Below, one piece after another: positions 13,301 through 24,261 of a stretch of DNA of 64,000 bases. This stretch comes from Panagrolaimus kolymaensis (lineage: Eukaryota > Nematoda > Chromadorea > Rhabditida > Panagrolaimidae). The translations under genes were made by a program, and so were the position numbers. The notes beneath the pieces were generated by a model. It was not told the origin of the DNA. It worked only from the letters and a program-made list of their open reading frames with translations, and did not search any database. Location: the NCBI GenBank assembly GCA_028622995.1, contig JAJQJQ010000021.1, forward strand, positions 3,782,001-3,846,000, written 5' to 3'. Position 1 is the first letter of the stretch; every line of letters starts with the position of its first letter.

Positions 13301-16300
13301 AACATGCTACTACAACTTTTGGAACTGATCCTCCACGAAAAGCGACCACTGATGTCTTTGTTTCTGGTGAAAGCAATGGTTATGGTTTTCAAGGAAGGTA
13401 TGTATTTAGTTGCGTACTCATTTTTCAAGCAAGCATGGAATTTGTAATCCAATTTTGTTCCTTCTAAAGTTTTAAAGTTTATTTCTATTTGTCATCTTGC
13501 CACTATGCATCCTAGAAAATTGATTCCCATGAGCTTAAAGTGTCACAAAGGGTCAAATTGTAATGTTGCATATTCCATTTTTTCCTTTTTAAAGCTTTAC
13601 CCAATGCAATTTCTGCATTTTTTATGCCATCCACAATAGTTTTCGTTTTCTTCTAAATTTTTTCTGAATCATTTTTTAGTGGTTTTTAAGAAGCGGCCTA
13701 GTGAAAAGTGCCAGATTATTCTTTGATTTAGGTTTTTTATGCGTTTTAAAAGTAAGACAATCTACAAATGATTGAATGGGAAATCACATCTGTTTTTAAA
13801 TATTTTGATTCAATCAAAACTAAAGATGTTTTACATTTTTTTTCTTACTTAAAACTTGTTATTCTTTCATTTTCTGCCAATTTCTAAACCTCTTGCGTGC
13901 TTTTTTCCAAATTTTATGTTTTTCCTTAGAACAGCTGTTGCAATTCATATTTTAGAACCATGAAAGCTGTAATTTTTTATGAACTAAAAGTCCCTTTTTG
14001 TGTTTTTCGTGGAAAAGGGTCATTTTTTTGTCTTTTTTTCCTTCAATAAACTAGGATCTTGAGTCTTGACCGCAGCAATAAAAGATGGATGTCCAATTAT
14101 CGCTTATGAATGTTGCGAAGAAAAATAGAATTTTGTTTCGAGGACGACATATTTCTTTAAAATTGGGTTCATTTTTCTCACATTTTTAACGGGCGAGAAT
14201 TTTTTTTTTTCAACCACTGTTACGACTTTAATATTTAGAAGACGATTTAAATTTCTTTCTTATTTTGCAACTTTACTTTAAAAAAAACCTTTTTGTTTTC
14301 TTTTAACCCCTTGCATCAAAAAATAAATATCCCTTTTTATGGAATTTTTATTGCATTCGCTTCTTACTTTTGAAGCTTGGGACAAATTCGCCGTTTTCTT
14401 TTATAGCTTTTGGCTTAAATTAGATTCGTTTATTTTTCCTTTGAGTTGTTTCTTTTAAGATTTTTGTTTATGCAATTGCATAGGATTCAAAAGAAGATTG
14501 TTTTATTGAATGTATCCATTTGTAAGCTCCAAACAAAAATTTTTTTTCCTCTTTTGACCGCTAGGATTTAGTTTGCATTGTTTATTTAGCTGGTTGACTT
14601 TTTCTTGGATTGTTGACGCTGGTAATGTTTGTCTAGTTCCTTCTTCGAAAGTTATTCTTTTGAAGTGATTTCATAAAGAGGGATTCGTTCATTATCTTTC
14701 CAACATTTGTTTCAATATTTTCTTATTTAGTGTTAAATTTTTCCTTTATCTTTTTTGCCATCAGTTTTAAATTTTTGTGATGTATGCTATTTGTTACTCA
14801 CGTTTTTTGTATAAAGCGTCATAATTAAAACCATTTATTATTTATTATACATACATTTTCATACCATTTGACATTTCTAAACTGAATTACTTCTTTTTTC
14901 TGAACGCATTTGACCACATTCTGACGCACAAACACATAATCCATAGTGACATCCACATTGTGTTATTGGGTTGGTACAAATTTGTTTTTGAAGTTGATTC
15001 TAAAAATATTCTTTATGTTTGTTTATAAAACGTCTTTTAAAATAACTACCTTAATGTTGTGAACATCTTCTGTTGAATTAGCAATTGCAGGTAAAGGACA
15101 ATGACAAGGTTGATCTTTGCAATCCCATGTTTCTATACAATATTTCCAATCAGCAATTACTTCATTTTCTTTATAATTATTGATAGCATATTGACATTTG
15201 ATAGTTTCAAAAGTTAACCAAAAGCACATAACAAAAAAGAGAAGAGAAATTTTTGACATTTTGAAGAGAGTTGTTTCGAGTCGAGAAATTTCATGCTTGT
15301 TTGATTTTTTTCCATTCATTTTCTTGCTTTTTAAATTTGCATGTTTTTATGTTATTGTTTCAGACGTCAATCATCAAGTGAAGATCAAGCTTTCGATAGT
15401 ACAGAAGGAAACGTTCACTCATCAATGAGCAACTCAGGAAATTCATCATCAGCTGCAACTACTACAACAACCGATACTGTTATGCCAACCATTTTTAATG
15501 GGTCTAACAAGGTTTGTATTTTCTTTTTTTATCTTCTAAAAGCTTTAATCATATGTATGTTTTAGGTTGCTGTTGCACCACAACCTCAAAAGCGGTCATC
15601 TCAACAACGTAATTCTGCAAAGGAAGAAGTTCCAAAATTACGTTCACCATGGCAACCAACTCCAACGTCCAGTATACCTCCAAGTCGATCATTTCATCGT
15701 CGAATGTCAAATGAAGTTTTTATTGATGGTCCTTCACCCATGGGCTCAATAACTGATAGTAATACTGATGCTCGTTCATATTTCGAAGAAAAGTTTCGTG
15801 ATTTGGAAACTACTATCATGTCTTCTTCAACTTCAAGACAAAACATGGGTTTCAATCATCCATCGCAAGCTCAAAAAAATATGATGCAAGACCTCGTTGA
15901 TAAAGATATGCTTATTGGAAGACTCCAAGTTCGTATTCAATCTCTTGCTGGAAAGCTTGAAAGGCAACAAATTGAATTTGATGATCAACGGATGTCAGGT
16001 CAAAAGGAAACTAATGAAATGCGAATTAAATACTCCACATTGAAAAAGAAGTAAGCTATTTTTCCACGATTATCGTTTATATCACGTGTCTTTTTTTAGA
16101 TACCATGAAGCTCTCGATCAACTTCAAGCCTGCAAAGATGCCAAAGAAGATGCATTGAATGAAGCTGCAAAGCAATTGTTTGCGGCTAGAGAACAAATTC
16201 GTCTTCGAGATCTTGAAATTGCTGCTTTGAAGAAACAACGATCGCATCCCGACGGTGGAACAAATGAACATCAAAATGCTGAATTACATGATCAAATCGT

Positions 16301-16469
16301 TATGAAGAATGCAAGAATCAAACAGCTTGAAGAAATGCTCGAAGCATCGCAAAATATCCTTCTCAACTCTTCGTCTCATTCTGCTTTCAAACCTGAACTT
16401 GGTACTCCTCGACTCCGTGGTGTTGAAATTTTGACTGAAGTTGAAACCGAAGAAGAAGATAATGTATAA
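7400..16469 (+). CDS. Disordered Ser/Thr-rich protein with C-terminal coiled coil
   Basis: Exons for the longest-transcript form are 7400-7541, 7598-7687, 10611-10799, 13097-13397, 15364-15511, 15566-16050 and 16100-16469. They are frame-consistent and give 574 residues. The first 370 or so residues are low-complexity, rich in Ser, Thr, Gln, Asn and Pro, with basic patches such as QRRKSLHSV and PSRSFHRRMS that look like kinase-site contexts. From about residue 400 on, a long coiled coil runs through LIGRLQVRIQSLAGKLERQQ, YHEALDQLQACKDAKEDALN and KNARIKQLEEMLEASQNILL. The acidic tail ends TEVETEEEDNV. I do not recognise a named family; a cytoskeletal or scaffold role would be a guess. Two other first exons (8224-8617 and 9844-9895) end in the same phase. 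An antisense secreted-protein gene lies in the 13398-15363 intron. AATAAA occurs at 16651. Confidence 0.8.
8224..8617 (+). CDS. Alternative first exon (or optional internal exon) of the coiled-coil gene
   Basis: This 131-codon open stretch begins with ATG (MDLPPKKNPCQVIRNHNGKV) and ends at a GTTAG donor after one base of a codon. That is the same phase as exon 2 of the main form, so it splices cleanly to 10611. The combined product would have 628 residues. The reading frame is also open back to an AG at 8181-8182 in the phase needed for an internal exon (reading YLLPFYSHTHTP), so both uses are possible. The encoded segment is basic, with no domain I recognise. Confidence 0.65.
9844..9895 (+). 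CDS. Short alternative first exon of the coiled-coil gene
   Basis: An ATG opens 17 codons (MNFCGLFHKKAKRQNSL) followed by a GTAAGT donor after one extra base, again the phase required by the exon at 10611. It lies 2.2 kb downstream of the second exon of the main form and just before a TC-rich stretch. The peptide is short and basic with one Cys. The matching phase and good donor are the evidence; no transcript evidence is available. Confidence 0.5.
11948..11975 (-). mobile_element. Helitron-type 3' terminus inside an intron
   Basis: On the minus strand a perfect 7-bp hairpin with a GGA loop (11959-11975, GCGGCCC/GGGCCGC) is followed by seven bases and then CTAG at 11951-11948, with T next. 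This is the standard 3' end of Helitrons: hairpin, short spacer, CTRR, insertion before T. The element body would extend to higher coordinates. Intron sequence from about 11980 to 12900 looks unlike its surroundings and has a second small hairpin at about 12403-12415 (CAGCC/GGCTG). I could not fix the 5' TC end. No helicase coding sequence is visible, so it would be non-autonomous. Confidence 0.55.
14877..15259 (-). CDS. Small secreted cysteine-rich protein, nested antisense in an intron
   Basis: Two exons, 15259-15050 and 14999-14877, join in phase 0 to give 110 residues. A signal peptide is clear at the start (MSKISLLFFVMCFWLTFETI). The mature part has ten cysteines after the signal region: four in WKYCIETWDCKDQPCHCPLP and six in ICTNPITQCGCHYGLCVCAS plus the following ECGQ. 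A single N-glycosylation site (NST) lies between them. The pattern predicts a disulfide-rich extracellular protein. I do not recognise the family, and no activity should be assumed. An upstream in-frame ATG at 15319 would bury the signal peptide, so 15259 is preferred. The whole gene lies in an intron of the plus-strand coiled-coil gene. Confidence 0.75.
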
Positions 16470-16650
16470 TAAATATTATAAGACACGGGTTTCCTATGTT
16501 ATTCTTTATTGTTTTCTCTGTTTGTTTTTCTTTGTTTCATATTATTATTTGGCAGTGGCTTTTTTTGTCTTGTGTACTATGTATGTATTGTATGCCAACT
16601 TGCCCTTTTGTGTTAGTTACTTTGTTATTAAAAATCAATGAACAATTTTA

Positions 16651-16656
16651 AATAAA
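16651..16656 (+). terminator. Polyadenylation signal of the coiled-coil gene
   Basis: An AATAAA lies 182 bases after the stop codon at 16469, before AT-rich intergenic DNA. From here to 17273 I see no gene, only the 3' flanks of two convergent genes. Confidence 0.5.
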
Positions 16657-17273
16657 TTTCTTAAAATTAAAATCTTTTTTGTTTAAGTGGATACTTTACA
16701 TATTTTGTGCATAAAGGAAATTAATAATCTGCCTTTGAATGATTTCACTGACTTCTTTGATATCAAGCTTTTCATTTTTTTCGTCCTTTGGAAACTTCGA
16801 AGCCTCTTCTTTTTTTCATGATTTTTTATTATGGGAATTACAGAAAAAGATTCCACGTTGTTTTGATAGTATCAATCAAGCTGCATTTCACAAATGTTTT
16901 TTTACAAAGTAGTTTGCCAACAAGCTTATCGCATTTGAGAATTTCATCGAAGATTAAATTAGTGCTGCAGTAATCTTTGGTAAACTTGGACTTTGTAACA
17001 ACGAAAAACGGAATCATCAAGAATATTTCTAATGACTTAATTTTAAACTGAACATGCGTTTTTGCAATACCTTTTAAGAAAGCAAACGATCAATTACTCA
17101 ATTTTGTTACTAAAGTCGCAATTTCATATTAGCCATTAGAAAGAGATAATTTGGTATTACCTTTTTATGATAAAAGGATTTCAATCAAGGCACAAGAAAA
17201 TTTCAACAAAACAATTTTTATTAAACAAAAAACTTTAATGCACAAAACATAAACGAAATAAAACAAATGAAAA

Positions 17274-19123
17274 TTAAGAAGGTGATTCTCTAATTACTTC
17301 TAAACAGTTATTAATTTTTTCAAGCCATTTTTGGAGCATTTCTTCACTTTCGACGGCGACGGAAAAACGCTTGTGTTCACACATATCCGATCCAAGTGGA
17401 AACGATATAACATCAAAGTAAAATGTGAATTCGTTTTCAGCATTTCTTAGGGCTAGAAAATCACGTTGAACTTTGCGGTTCCAAATTGTTGACATATCAA
17501 TGATGAAATTCGGATCGATGAAAGTGCTAGCAGATTCTTCGGAATGATCATAAAATTGGATAATCCCATTAACCATTTTGACCCACATTTTTGTTAGATT
17601 TGAATTCCCACACAAGTTCTAAAAAATGAAGCGATAATTTACAGAAACAATTGACGTAAAAAATGCAAAAACTTACCCAATATCCTTGCATTTCTTTAGT
17701 TAATTCTTCAGGAAGAGGTGAAACATCACATTTAACCTCCATGGAACCATCAAGCGGATATTCGTTTTCTGTGATTAAGAATGATTTTTGACCATTTGTT
17801 TGTCGAGTTAAGTGAGCATGACCAATTAAAGTAAAGGTGTTATCATATTCATCGGAATTGTCGTCAACATTATTTGGAGTTGAAGGACCTCGGCATTGGC
17901 CTAAAAATTATTTATTATTGTAAACAAGCAGCTTTGATAATAGCTTACCTATAAAGTTGAAAGCCTTTTTTGCAAATTCTTTAGGACTTTTAGCAGGACG
18001 AGAAATGATCTTCAATGCATATATTTCAAGTTTGATTTGAAAGTTGAGTGGTAAACCAGAGAGATGGATCGGTTCATCAACACGTAAACGACGAGAACGA
18101 ATATTTTCTTCATCGTTGCCTTGAATAATTTCAGTTGCAACAACTTTTTCACCAGTTAGAAATACCACCAGGAAGACATAATCATTACCTATAAAATTCA
18201 ACCTATTAATAAATTCATAAACTAACAAATATTTACCACAATCTGGCGCGCTCAAATAATATCCTCGACATAGATTGATTTGCATACTGTAAATTGTGAA
18301 ATTAGCTCTCATTGATCTTGCTAATGGAGGTGGAGTATAACTCATTCGATGTTGAGCGGTAAGCCTTGTTACAAGTTCTATATAAGTTTCCAGTCTTGCA
18401 TAAGAGATTACAAGCAAAGCATGGGCACAAAGTTCATTCATGGAGTATCGTTGGTATTCTTTTCGCTTCCAATATGCTATCTTCCTTTCTGATTGTTCAA
18501 TGTAATCTTCTTCACATTTCACTTTACGAGCAAGACGCTAAAATTTAAAGCATAAAATAAATAATAAAGCAATCAACAAACTTACTTCAATGCGCTTCTT
18601 ATAATCTTCATCAGGAACATATTCGCTTGAACTTTCATGATAAATCAATGACCCAGTTGAATTTTCTATTTGTCGTCGAATGAAAGAGCAATGAGGTGTT
18701 GAAGTAGCTATTGGTGGAGCTATTTTAAGTGTTGGAGTTGATGAGATACAAGCAGCAGGATTGACAGAACTTCGTGGATCACTTAACGATTCTTGAAAGG
18801 TATGAGCACTAAAATTAGGCTTTTTTTGAGATGCAACACGAATGGCAGTTTTTGGCTTTAAAATTGTAGCAAGAGAAGTAGTATAACGAAGCATGACATT
18901 TTCATCAAAAGCATCACTTTGATTGCGATTTCCACTTAAATTCTAAAAAGCATGTTATTAGTTTTTTTTATGTCAAATATTGTAAACAAAAACATACCAA
19001 GGAAGCTAGACCATTGATATTTGATTGAAAAACAGATCGAGAATCTTTTGGATTGAATGAAGACATCGTGGATTCAAATACAGAGTTATCTTCAGCACCA
19101 ACTTCCATTTTGTTTCCAAACAT
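17274..19123 (-). CDS. Anillin-like protein, short form with anillin homology and PH domains
   Basis: Six coding exons, 19123-18998, 18942-18586, 18537-18237, 18188-17949, 17900-17677 and 17618-17274, give 530 residues. A non-coding 5' exon is suggested by a GTAAG donor at 19201-19197 and the TTTTTAG acceptor at 19141-19140. The first 160 residues are Ser-rich and disordered. The anillin homology domain then starts with the hallmark RLARKVKCEEDYIEQSERK and runs through LCRGYYLSAPDCG, VFLVVFLTGEKVVATEIIQ and LPLNFQIKLEIYALKI. The C-terminal PH domain includes GYWNLCGNSNLTKMWVKM and ends near KWLEKINNCLEVI. Anillins link RhoA, septins and membrane phosphoinositides at cleavage furrows and germline bridges. 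The long N-terminal myosin- and actin-binding part of canonical anillin is absent, as in the shorter nematode paralogues ANI-2 and ANI-3. A TTTATT (AATAAA on the minus strand) lies at 17217-17222. Confidence 0.9.
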
Positions 19124-19466
19124 TTTTTGCAAAATTGACCTAAAAAGGAACAACATATTGCAGACGCTTTTTTTTTATCAAATAAAAAGTCTTTAACTTA
19201 CCTTCAATAAAATGTGAACTTCAAGTAATAAAAAAGGTAATTTATTGTTGCAAACAAAAACGTGAAAGAACCAAGTAACATAAAATTTTGTTTACAAGTT
19301 TTGATTGAACACGAAAAGATCCGTTTCAAGGCAAGGTTAAAAACCCGCCTGCAATTAAATAATCGTTTTAAGATCGAATTATGGCGATATCCACCAAATC
19401 CATCAATGGGAATTAAGGCTTTATTTTTTAGCTTTGAAATTAGATTAAGCCATTACATATTTTCAG

Positions 19467-19797
19467 TGATCTTCTCTGGGCTGATCCTGATCAATGGGCT
19501 AAAGGATGGCAAGCAAATACTCGTGGTGTCTCATATGTTTTTGGACAAGATGTTGTCGTCGATGCATGCAATAAACTTGATATTGATCTCATTGCTCGTG
19601 CTCATCAAGTTGTTCAAGATGGATATGAATTCTTTGCAAATCGTCGTCTCGTCACCATCTTCTCTGCTCCACATTACTGTGGTCAATTTGACAATGCTGC
19701 TGCAACCATGACTGTCGCCGCTGATCTTTCATGCTCCTTTTCTGTTTATCGTCCAACTGCTAAAGCTGTTCGTCTTGCTCTCAAAAATGGAGCCTAA
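19467..19797 (+). pseudogene. Truncated PP1-type Ser/Thr phosphatase, C-terminal third only
   Basis: After a TTTTCAG acceptor the frame reads [53 protein letters not shown] and the very conserved [16 protein letters not shown], ending [16 protein letters not shown] and a stop. These are metal-binding and catalytic-core segments of the PPP family, from the H-bearing RAHQ motif on. A full catalytic subunit needs about 200 more residues including GDxHG and GDxVDRG. None of these are present in the preceding 350 bases before the anillin gene. An AATAAA lies at 19821. The fragment is open with good codon use, so it may be young. The short tail lacks the long C-terminus of typical PP1, as in nematode sperm-type PP1 paralogues. 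It is either a broken copy or a retained last exon. Confidence 0.7.
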
Positions 19798-20047
19798 GGT
19801 GTATTTTGTCGATGTGATATAATAAATGTGATTCTAAAATTTTGTGTCTATCTTTTTTCTTTTGTTTTGCGGTTTTAACTCTCTAATTTTTTTATGGACT
19901 TGAATTAAAGTAAAAGTTATTTTTGACTTTGAAAGATTTTAGATAGCAGTGATGGCTATTTCGAGTTAAAATAACAAATGGTTTAAAAAGCTCAAGCAAT
20001 AAAAAGAAGGATGATAAATAATTCTAAAAAAAAGTTTATGGAAAGGA

Positions 20048-20625
20048 TTAAGCAGGGATGATTTCTATTTGCAGTTCATTTTTCTCGAGAATCATAGTTG
20101 AAGTCAATTCTCTGATAACATAAAATATTTTGGCGTTGAAAACATTGTGAATATCTTCAAAAGTTTCATCGAAAACGGTTTCAATCGTACCATTTTAAGC
20201 ACCATGGGATCAATATTCATATTTTTTTTACTAAAGCCTCGTGATGATGAACTAAAATTACATAGTTCCATTAAGCTTTCTAATTTTGCTTTTGGTTTCC
20301 ATTGTAAATAAATAAATTAAAGTTTTGGCTACGTGACAACATTATTTCTTTCTAAAATAATTTTAACGAAATAGAGAAAACTTCACGAAAACGAATATTA
20401 ATGAAAGTCTAATCTTACTCTATTGATGGAAATTATTCCAACTCCATTTTCCAAGCTTTTGTACAGCTTTCTCGATCCATATGTGTTTTTTGAGAGTTCG
20501 TTTTTGGTTGCCTTGATTACCTCAAAATGGATTTTAGTATATTGGATTGTATTCAGCTCTAAAACTTTGCAAATATCCTTTGACATTTGACCTGCCAAAG
20601 ATACATTGCATTTATGACTTTATTT
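20048..20625 (-). pseudogene. Decayed small gene of unknown family
   Basis: Coding-like blocks lie in order on the minus strand. The first is SLAGQMSKDICKVLELNTIQ onward, ending at INR before a GTAAG donor near 20415. The next is WKPKAKLESLMELCNFSSSS and GFSKKNMNIDPMVLK. The last is GTIETVFDETFEDIHNVFNA and ELTSTMILEKNELQIEIIPA with a stop at 20048. The last two blocks are in different frames, offset by one base near 20193, and the junction between the first two has no good acceptor. This looks like a gene broken by a one-base deletion. I recognise no family. Confidence 0.35.
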
Positions 20626-20783
20626 TTTGGTAGTTAGAAAAAACTTGTTCAATGCAATAAATAAACTTCGAGCCCTTTCAAAACGCAGAAAACAAACAAC
20701 ATTCATTCACTGGTTTTAATTTGAATAAAAAGCCTCATCGTTTTTAGTTTCATGCATTTGTGTTTAAATAAAAAAAATGCAAA

Positions 20784-21845
20784 TTAAGAGAGGTTCTACG
20801 AGCTGATTCAAATAGGGCGGAAGAAGATTTTGATTTTTTGATTCGAATAGGTTCAAAATGACGAGAAAAAATTATTGGCGTCAAGCTTTTTTCCAAAAAG
20901 TGAGCAGGATATGCTAATTTTTTATATTGAAGTTAAAACCATACATTAACTTCAAAAATTCGGCTAAATTCACCCATGAAGTTTAAAAATTAGGTTTTTA
21001 TCCAGTATTATGTAATAGATTGCGGGCTAATTTATGGTGTATACCAGATAATTTAATGTTCATCAAAAATGAGGAGAAATTTGTATATTTATACTTCAAA
21101 TTGATGCCATTTTTGAGCTTTCTCCCACGCAAAGCTAAACTTTATATCAAAATAACGCCCAGAATCTCCTCTTAATTATGGTTTAGACAAAAAAAAATTA
21201 CAATGCCTCATTAAGGACTTTTGAATTTTTGAATGTGCAAGACCACCATTTTTAACGGGGAAATCCATTTTTTCAGTTTTTTTCTTCCATGAAAATAATT
21301 TGAACATAATGCCAAAACACAAAGAGAGAAAGTGAAGAACACCAATTACCCCGTTTAAAATGGTGGTCTTGCACATTCAAAAATTCAAAAGTCCTTAATG
21401 AGGCATTGTAATTTTTTTTTGTCTAAACCATAATTAAGAGGAGATTCTGGGCGTTATTTTGATATAAAGTTTAGCTTTGCGTGGGAGAAGGCTCAAAAAT
21501 GGCATCAATTTGAAGTATAAATATACAAATTTCTCCTCATTTTTGATGAACATTAAATTATCTGGTATACACCATAAATTAGCCCGCAATCTATTACATA
21601 ATACTGGATAAAAACCTAATTTTTAAACTTCATGGGTGAATTTAGCCGAATTTTTGAAGTTAATGTATGGTTTTAACTTCAATATAAAAAATTAGCATAT
21701 TCTGCTCACTTTTTGAGAAAAAGCTTGACGCCAATAATTTTTAAATATTTTTTAGAACCGATTGGTAAAGAAAAATAAAAAATAAAAAAAATCTTCTTCC
21801 GCCCTATTTAAAAATTTTCAAATTATCTCGCAGAGTCTCTCTTAA
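20784..21845. mobile_element. 1.06-kb foldback/MITE-like inverted repeat flanked by TTAA
   Basis: Left arm 20784-21260 and right arm 21349-21845 are long, nearly perfect inverted copies separated by 88 bases. Both ends read TTAAGAGAG outward-in, with TTAA at 20784-20787 and 21842-21845. The arms drift apart only in the outer 100 bases (small indels and substitutions). No protein-coding frame is present. TTAA is the target duplicated by piggyBac-type elements, but the TTAA here is also part of the palindrome, so the class is not proven. Transcripts across it would form a long hairpin. Confidence 0.75.
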
Positions 21846-21965
21846 GTGGAAAAAATCAAAGTTTAGCTTCTTCCAAAATTTCATTCCACTTTTGTATTTT
21901 CACATAAATCTTCCTCATCCATCGATGGTGAAGCTCAGAAGAAATTTACATGTTTCTCAAAATAA

Positions 21966-24012
21966 ATGTCAATGAAGATGAAAGAATTTAAAAAAATCAT
22001 TTCAAAGACGACAATTGATTTTTCTTCGTCGAAGAAAAGAAGAAGGATGGCTGCAGCTCGATCAATGCAACAAATTGCCGCTTTTTATGGACGCTCATTT
22101 TCTGCTGAAAGATTAAATGAATGTGATACAGCTGATTGTTTTTTGATTTCATCAAATGGATTCAGGTAAGCTTATTTTTTGGATTCATGCAATACCTAAT
22201 TCTTGCCACGCAAATGGATCATATGGTAGCCATTCATCCTTTCGTGTGTTACCTTTTCTTTACTTTTTTCAATCTCATTTCATTCTTCCATATTTTTTTC
22301 CAGCTTGAACGCTCATTATTCACTCATCGTTGATTGGTTAGGTGAAAATGTACCCTTTCCAACATTTCAAAATCAAATACATTTACCAATATCTGATTCC
22401 GCTCTTCAATTACTGATTGATGTAATTTATCATCGAATGATACATTCTTGGACTCCTGTATTCGAACTCATACACTATAGTGTTGGATCTCAATGGTGGC
22501 AACTTGTGGATGATCTGTTAAATCGTGGATGGGAACATATTGAATCGTCTGGAATACCAAAATGCTGGCTTCTTGCTCGTGATCGATCATTACCATGTGA
22601 ATTAGAACTTCGTCAAAGAGTCGCTGATGTTGCACCATATATTATTTCGAATGAAGGTCCTGAATATGCTGATTTAGTTTCAATTCAAATTGCTGCTTTA
22701 CTTGATCTTCTCAAAGATGATAGAATTTATTGGGATTGTGCTGAAACAACGTTTAAAGTGATCTGTGCTTGGAGTTCTGTCAATCGGTCATGTGCAAAAG
22801 AAAATTGTCAAAATCTTTTCAAAGCTATTCGATATTCAAGTATCTCTGAAGTAAGTTTCATTTTCCTTAAATTTACTCAACAACTAAAATTTCTTCTTTA
22901 TTTTAGCGTCGTGATTGTATTGCTGCTTTCAAAAGCTTCTTTCGAAATTTGGGAGTGGATGAATCAACATTGAATCAAGCAACAAGTGTTTACACATCGT
23001 TCAAACCTCGAATTCCTCGATCTCTTTTGCTTTACATGGGTGGATGGACTCAACGACAAGCTTCAAAATCTTCATATTTTTACGATACTTCTGCTGATCA
23101 TTGGGCACCAATTCCAAAACTCAACCTTGAAGATAGGCTATCATACTTTCGAGTTGCTTACATTGATAAAGTGAGTTTATTACATGTTTTTTAAAAATAA
23201 AACTATCCATATTTATTTTTTAGAAACTATACGTCGTTGGTGGATTTACTGATGGAAGATTTCGAACAGAAGTTTATAAGTATGATTTTAATACAATGAA
23301 ATGGAAACCAGGACCATCTTTGAATGAAACCAAGTATGCTTTTTTTGCAATTTTCGTTTGTTTGACACATTCATTTTTTAGAGGATACTTTACTCTTGCA
23401 ACATTAAATCGTCAAATTTATCTCATTGGTGGTTCTGATGGTCGTGTTCGAAGTCCTGTAGTTGAAAGACTTGATTGTGCCTCAAATTCATGGGAAATTC
23501 TTCCACCAATGTCTGTTGGACGTTCCGATGCCGCTTCAGTTGCTTTTCGTAATCGCATTTGGGTTTTTGGTGGATTTGATGGAGTTCGAACTCTCAATCG
23601 TGTTGAAACTTTTGATCCAATAACTCATACATGGAATGATATGGTACCTATGATTGAACCAAGATCTGGTCACTGCGCTGTAATGTTTCATGATAAACTT
23701 TTTGTTCTTGGTGGATTTCAACATGGTCATTCAACAAATGCTGTCGAATTTTATAATCCTCAAACTGGTCATTGGGCTCCTGCACCTTCCATGATATTAG
23801 AACGTTCAAACTTTAGCGCGGTGGTATTTGAAAGCTGTATTTATGTTATGGGTGGACATGTTGGAGAAAGCACTCTTGATCATTGCGAAAAATTCGATGG
23901 TGAACGATGGATTCCTGTGCATTGCCTTCCAAAACCTATTGCTGCTGGCGCCACTATTTATATCGACAAGCCAACAAATATTGCAAAATTACTTGATAGA
24001 AAAACTTTTTGA
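21966..24012 (+). CDS. BTB-BACK-kelch protein
   Basis: Five exons, 21966-22165, 22304-22850, 22907-23170, 23224-23333 and 23382-24012, give 583 residues. After a basic start (KKRRRMAAARSMQQIAAFYG) comes a divergent BTB fold. A BACK-like helical domain runs to about residue 250 (ELELRQRVADVAPYIISNEG). Five or six kelch blades follow with the double-Gly and spaced Tyr/Trp pattern: YMGGWTQ, LYVVGGFTDGRFRTEVYKYD, IYLIGGSDGRVRSPVVERLD, IWVFGGFDGVRTLNRVETFD, LFVLGGFQHGHSTNAVEFYN and IYVMGGHVGESTLDHCEKFD. Kelch propellers bind substrates or actin, and BTB-BACK members often act with CUL3. The BTB part is weak, which recalls actin-associated kelch proteins such as nematode SPE-26. That orthology is only a possibility. 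AATAAA lies at 24027. Splice phases are consistent throughout. Confidence 0.85.
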
Positions 24013-24261
24013 TATGTTAATGAAATAATAAATGTTTTTAACTGACTATTTTTTGTGTTTATTTTTTTGTTTTGCTTGCGAGGATTTATTGATATTGAGT
24101 GGATTTTTTCATTTGGAATAGGTTAAACTGAATTTCTCTTGATATTGTAATGTCTAAAAGTTTTTTCAAACATTAATCGAGAATGGCTAACTTTTTTTCT
24201 TGACCAATTTTAAACTTACCTACGATATGTTTACCTTGTTATTATTATGCTCCATTTTTTA

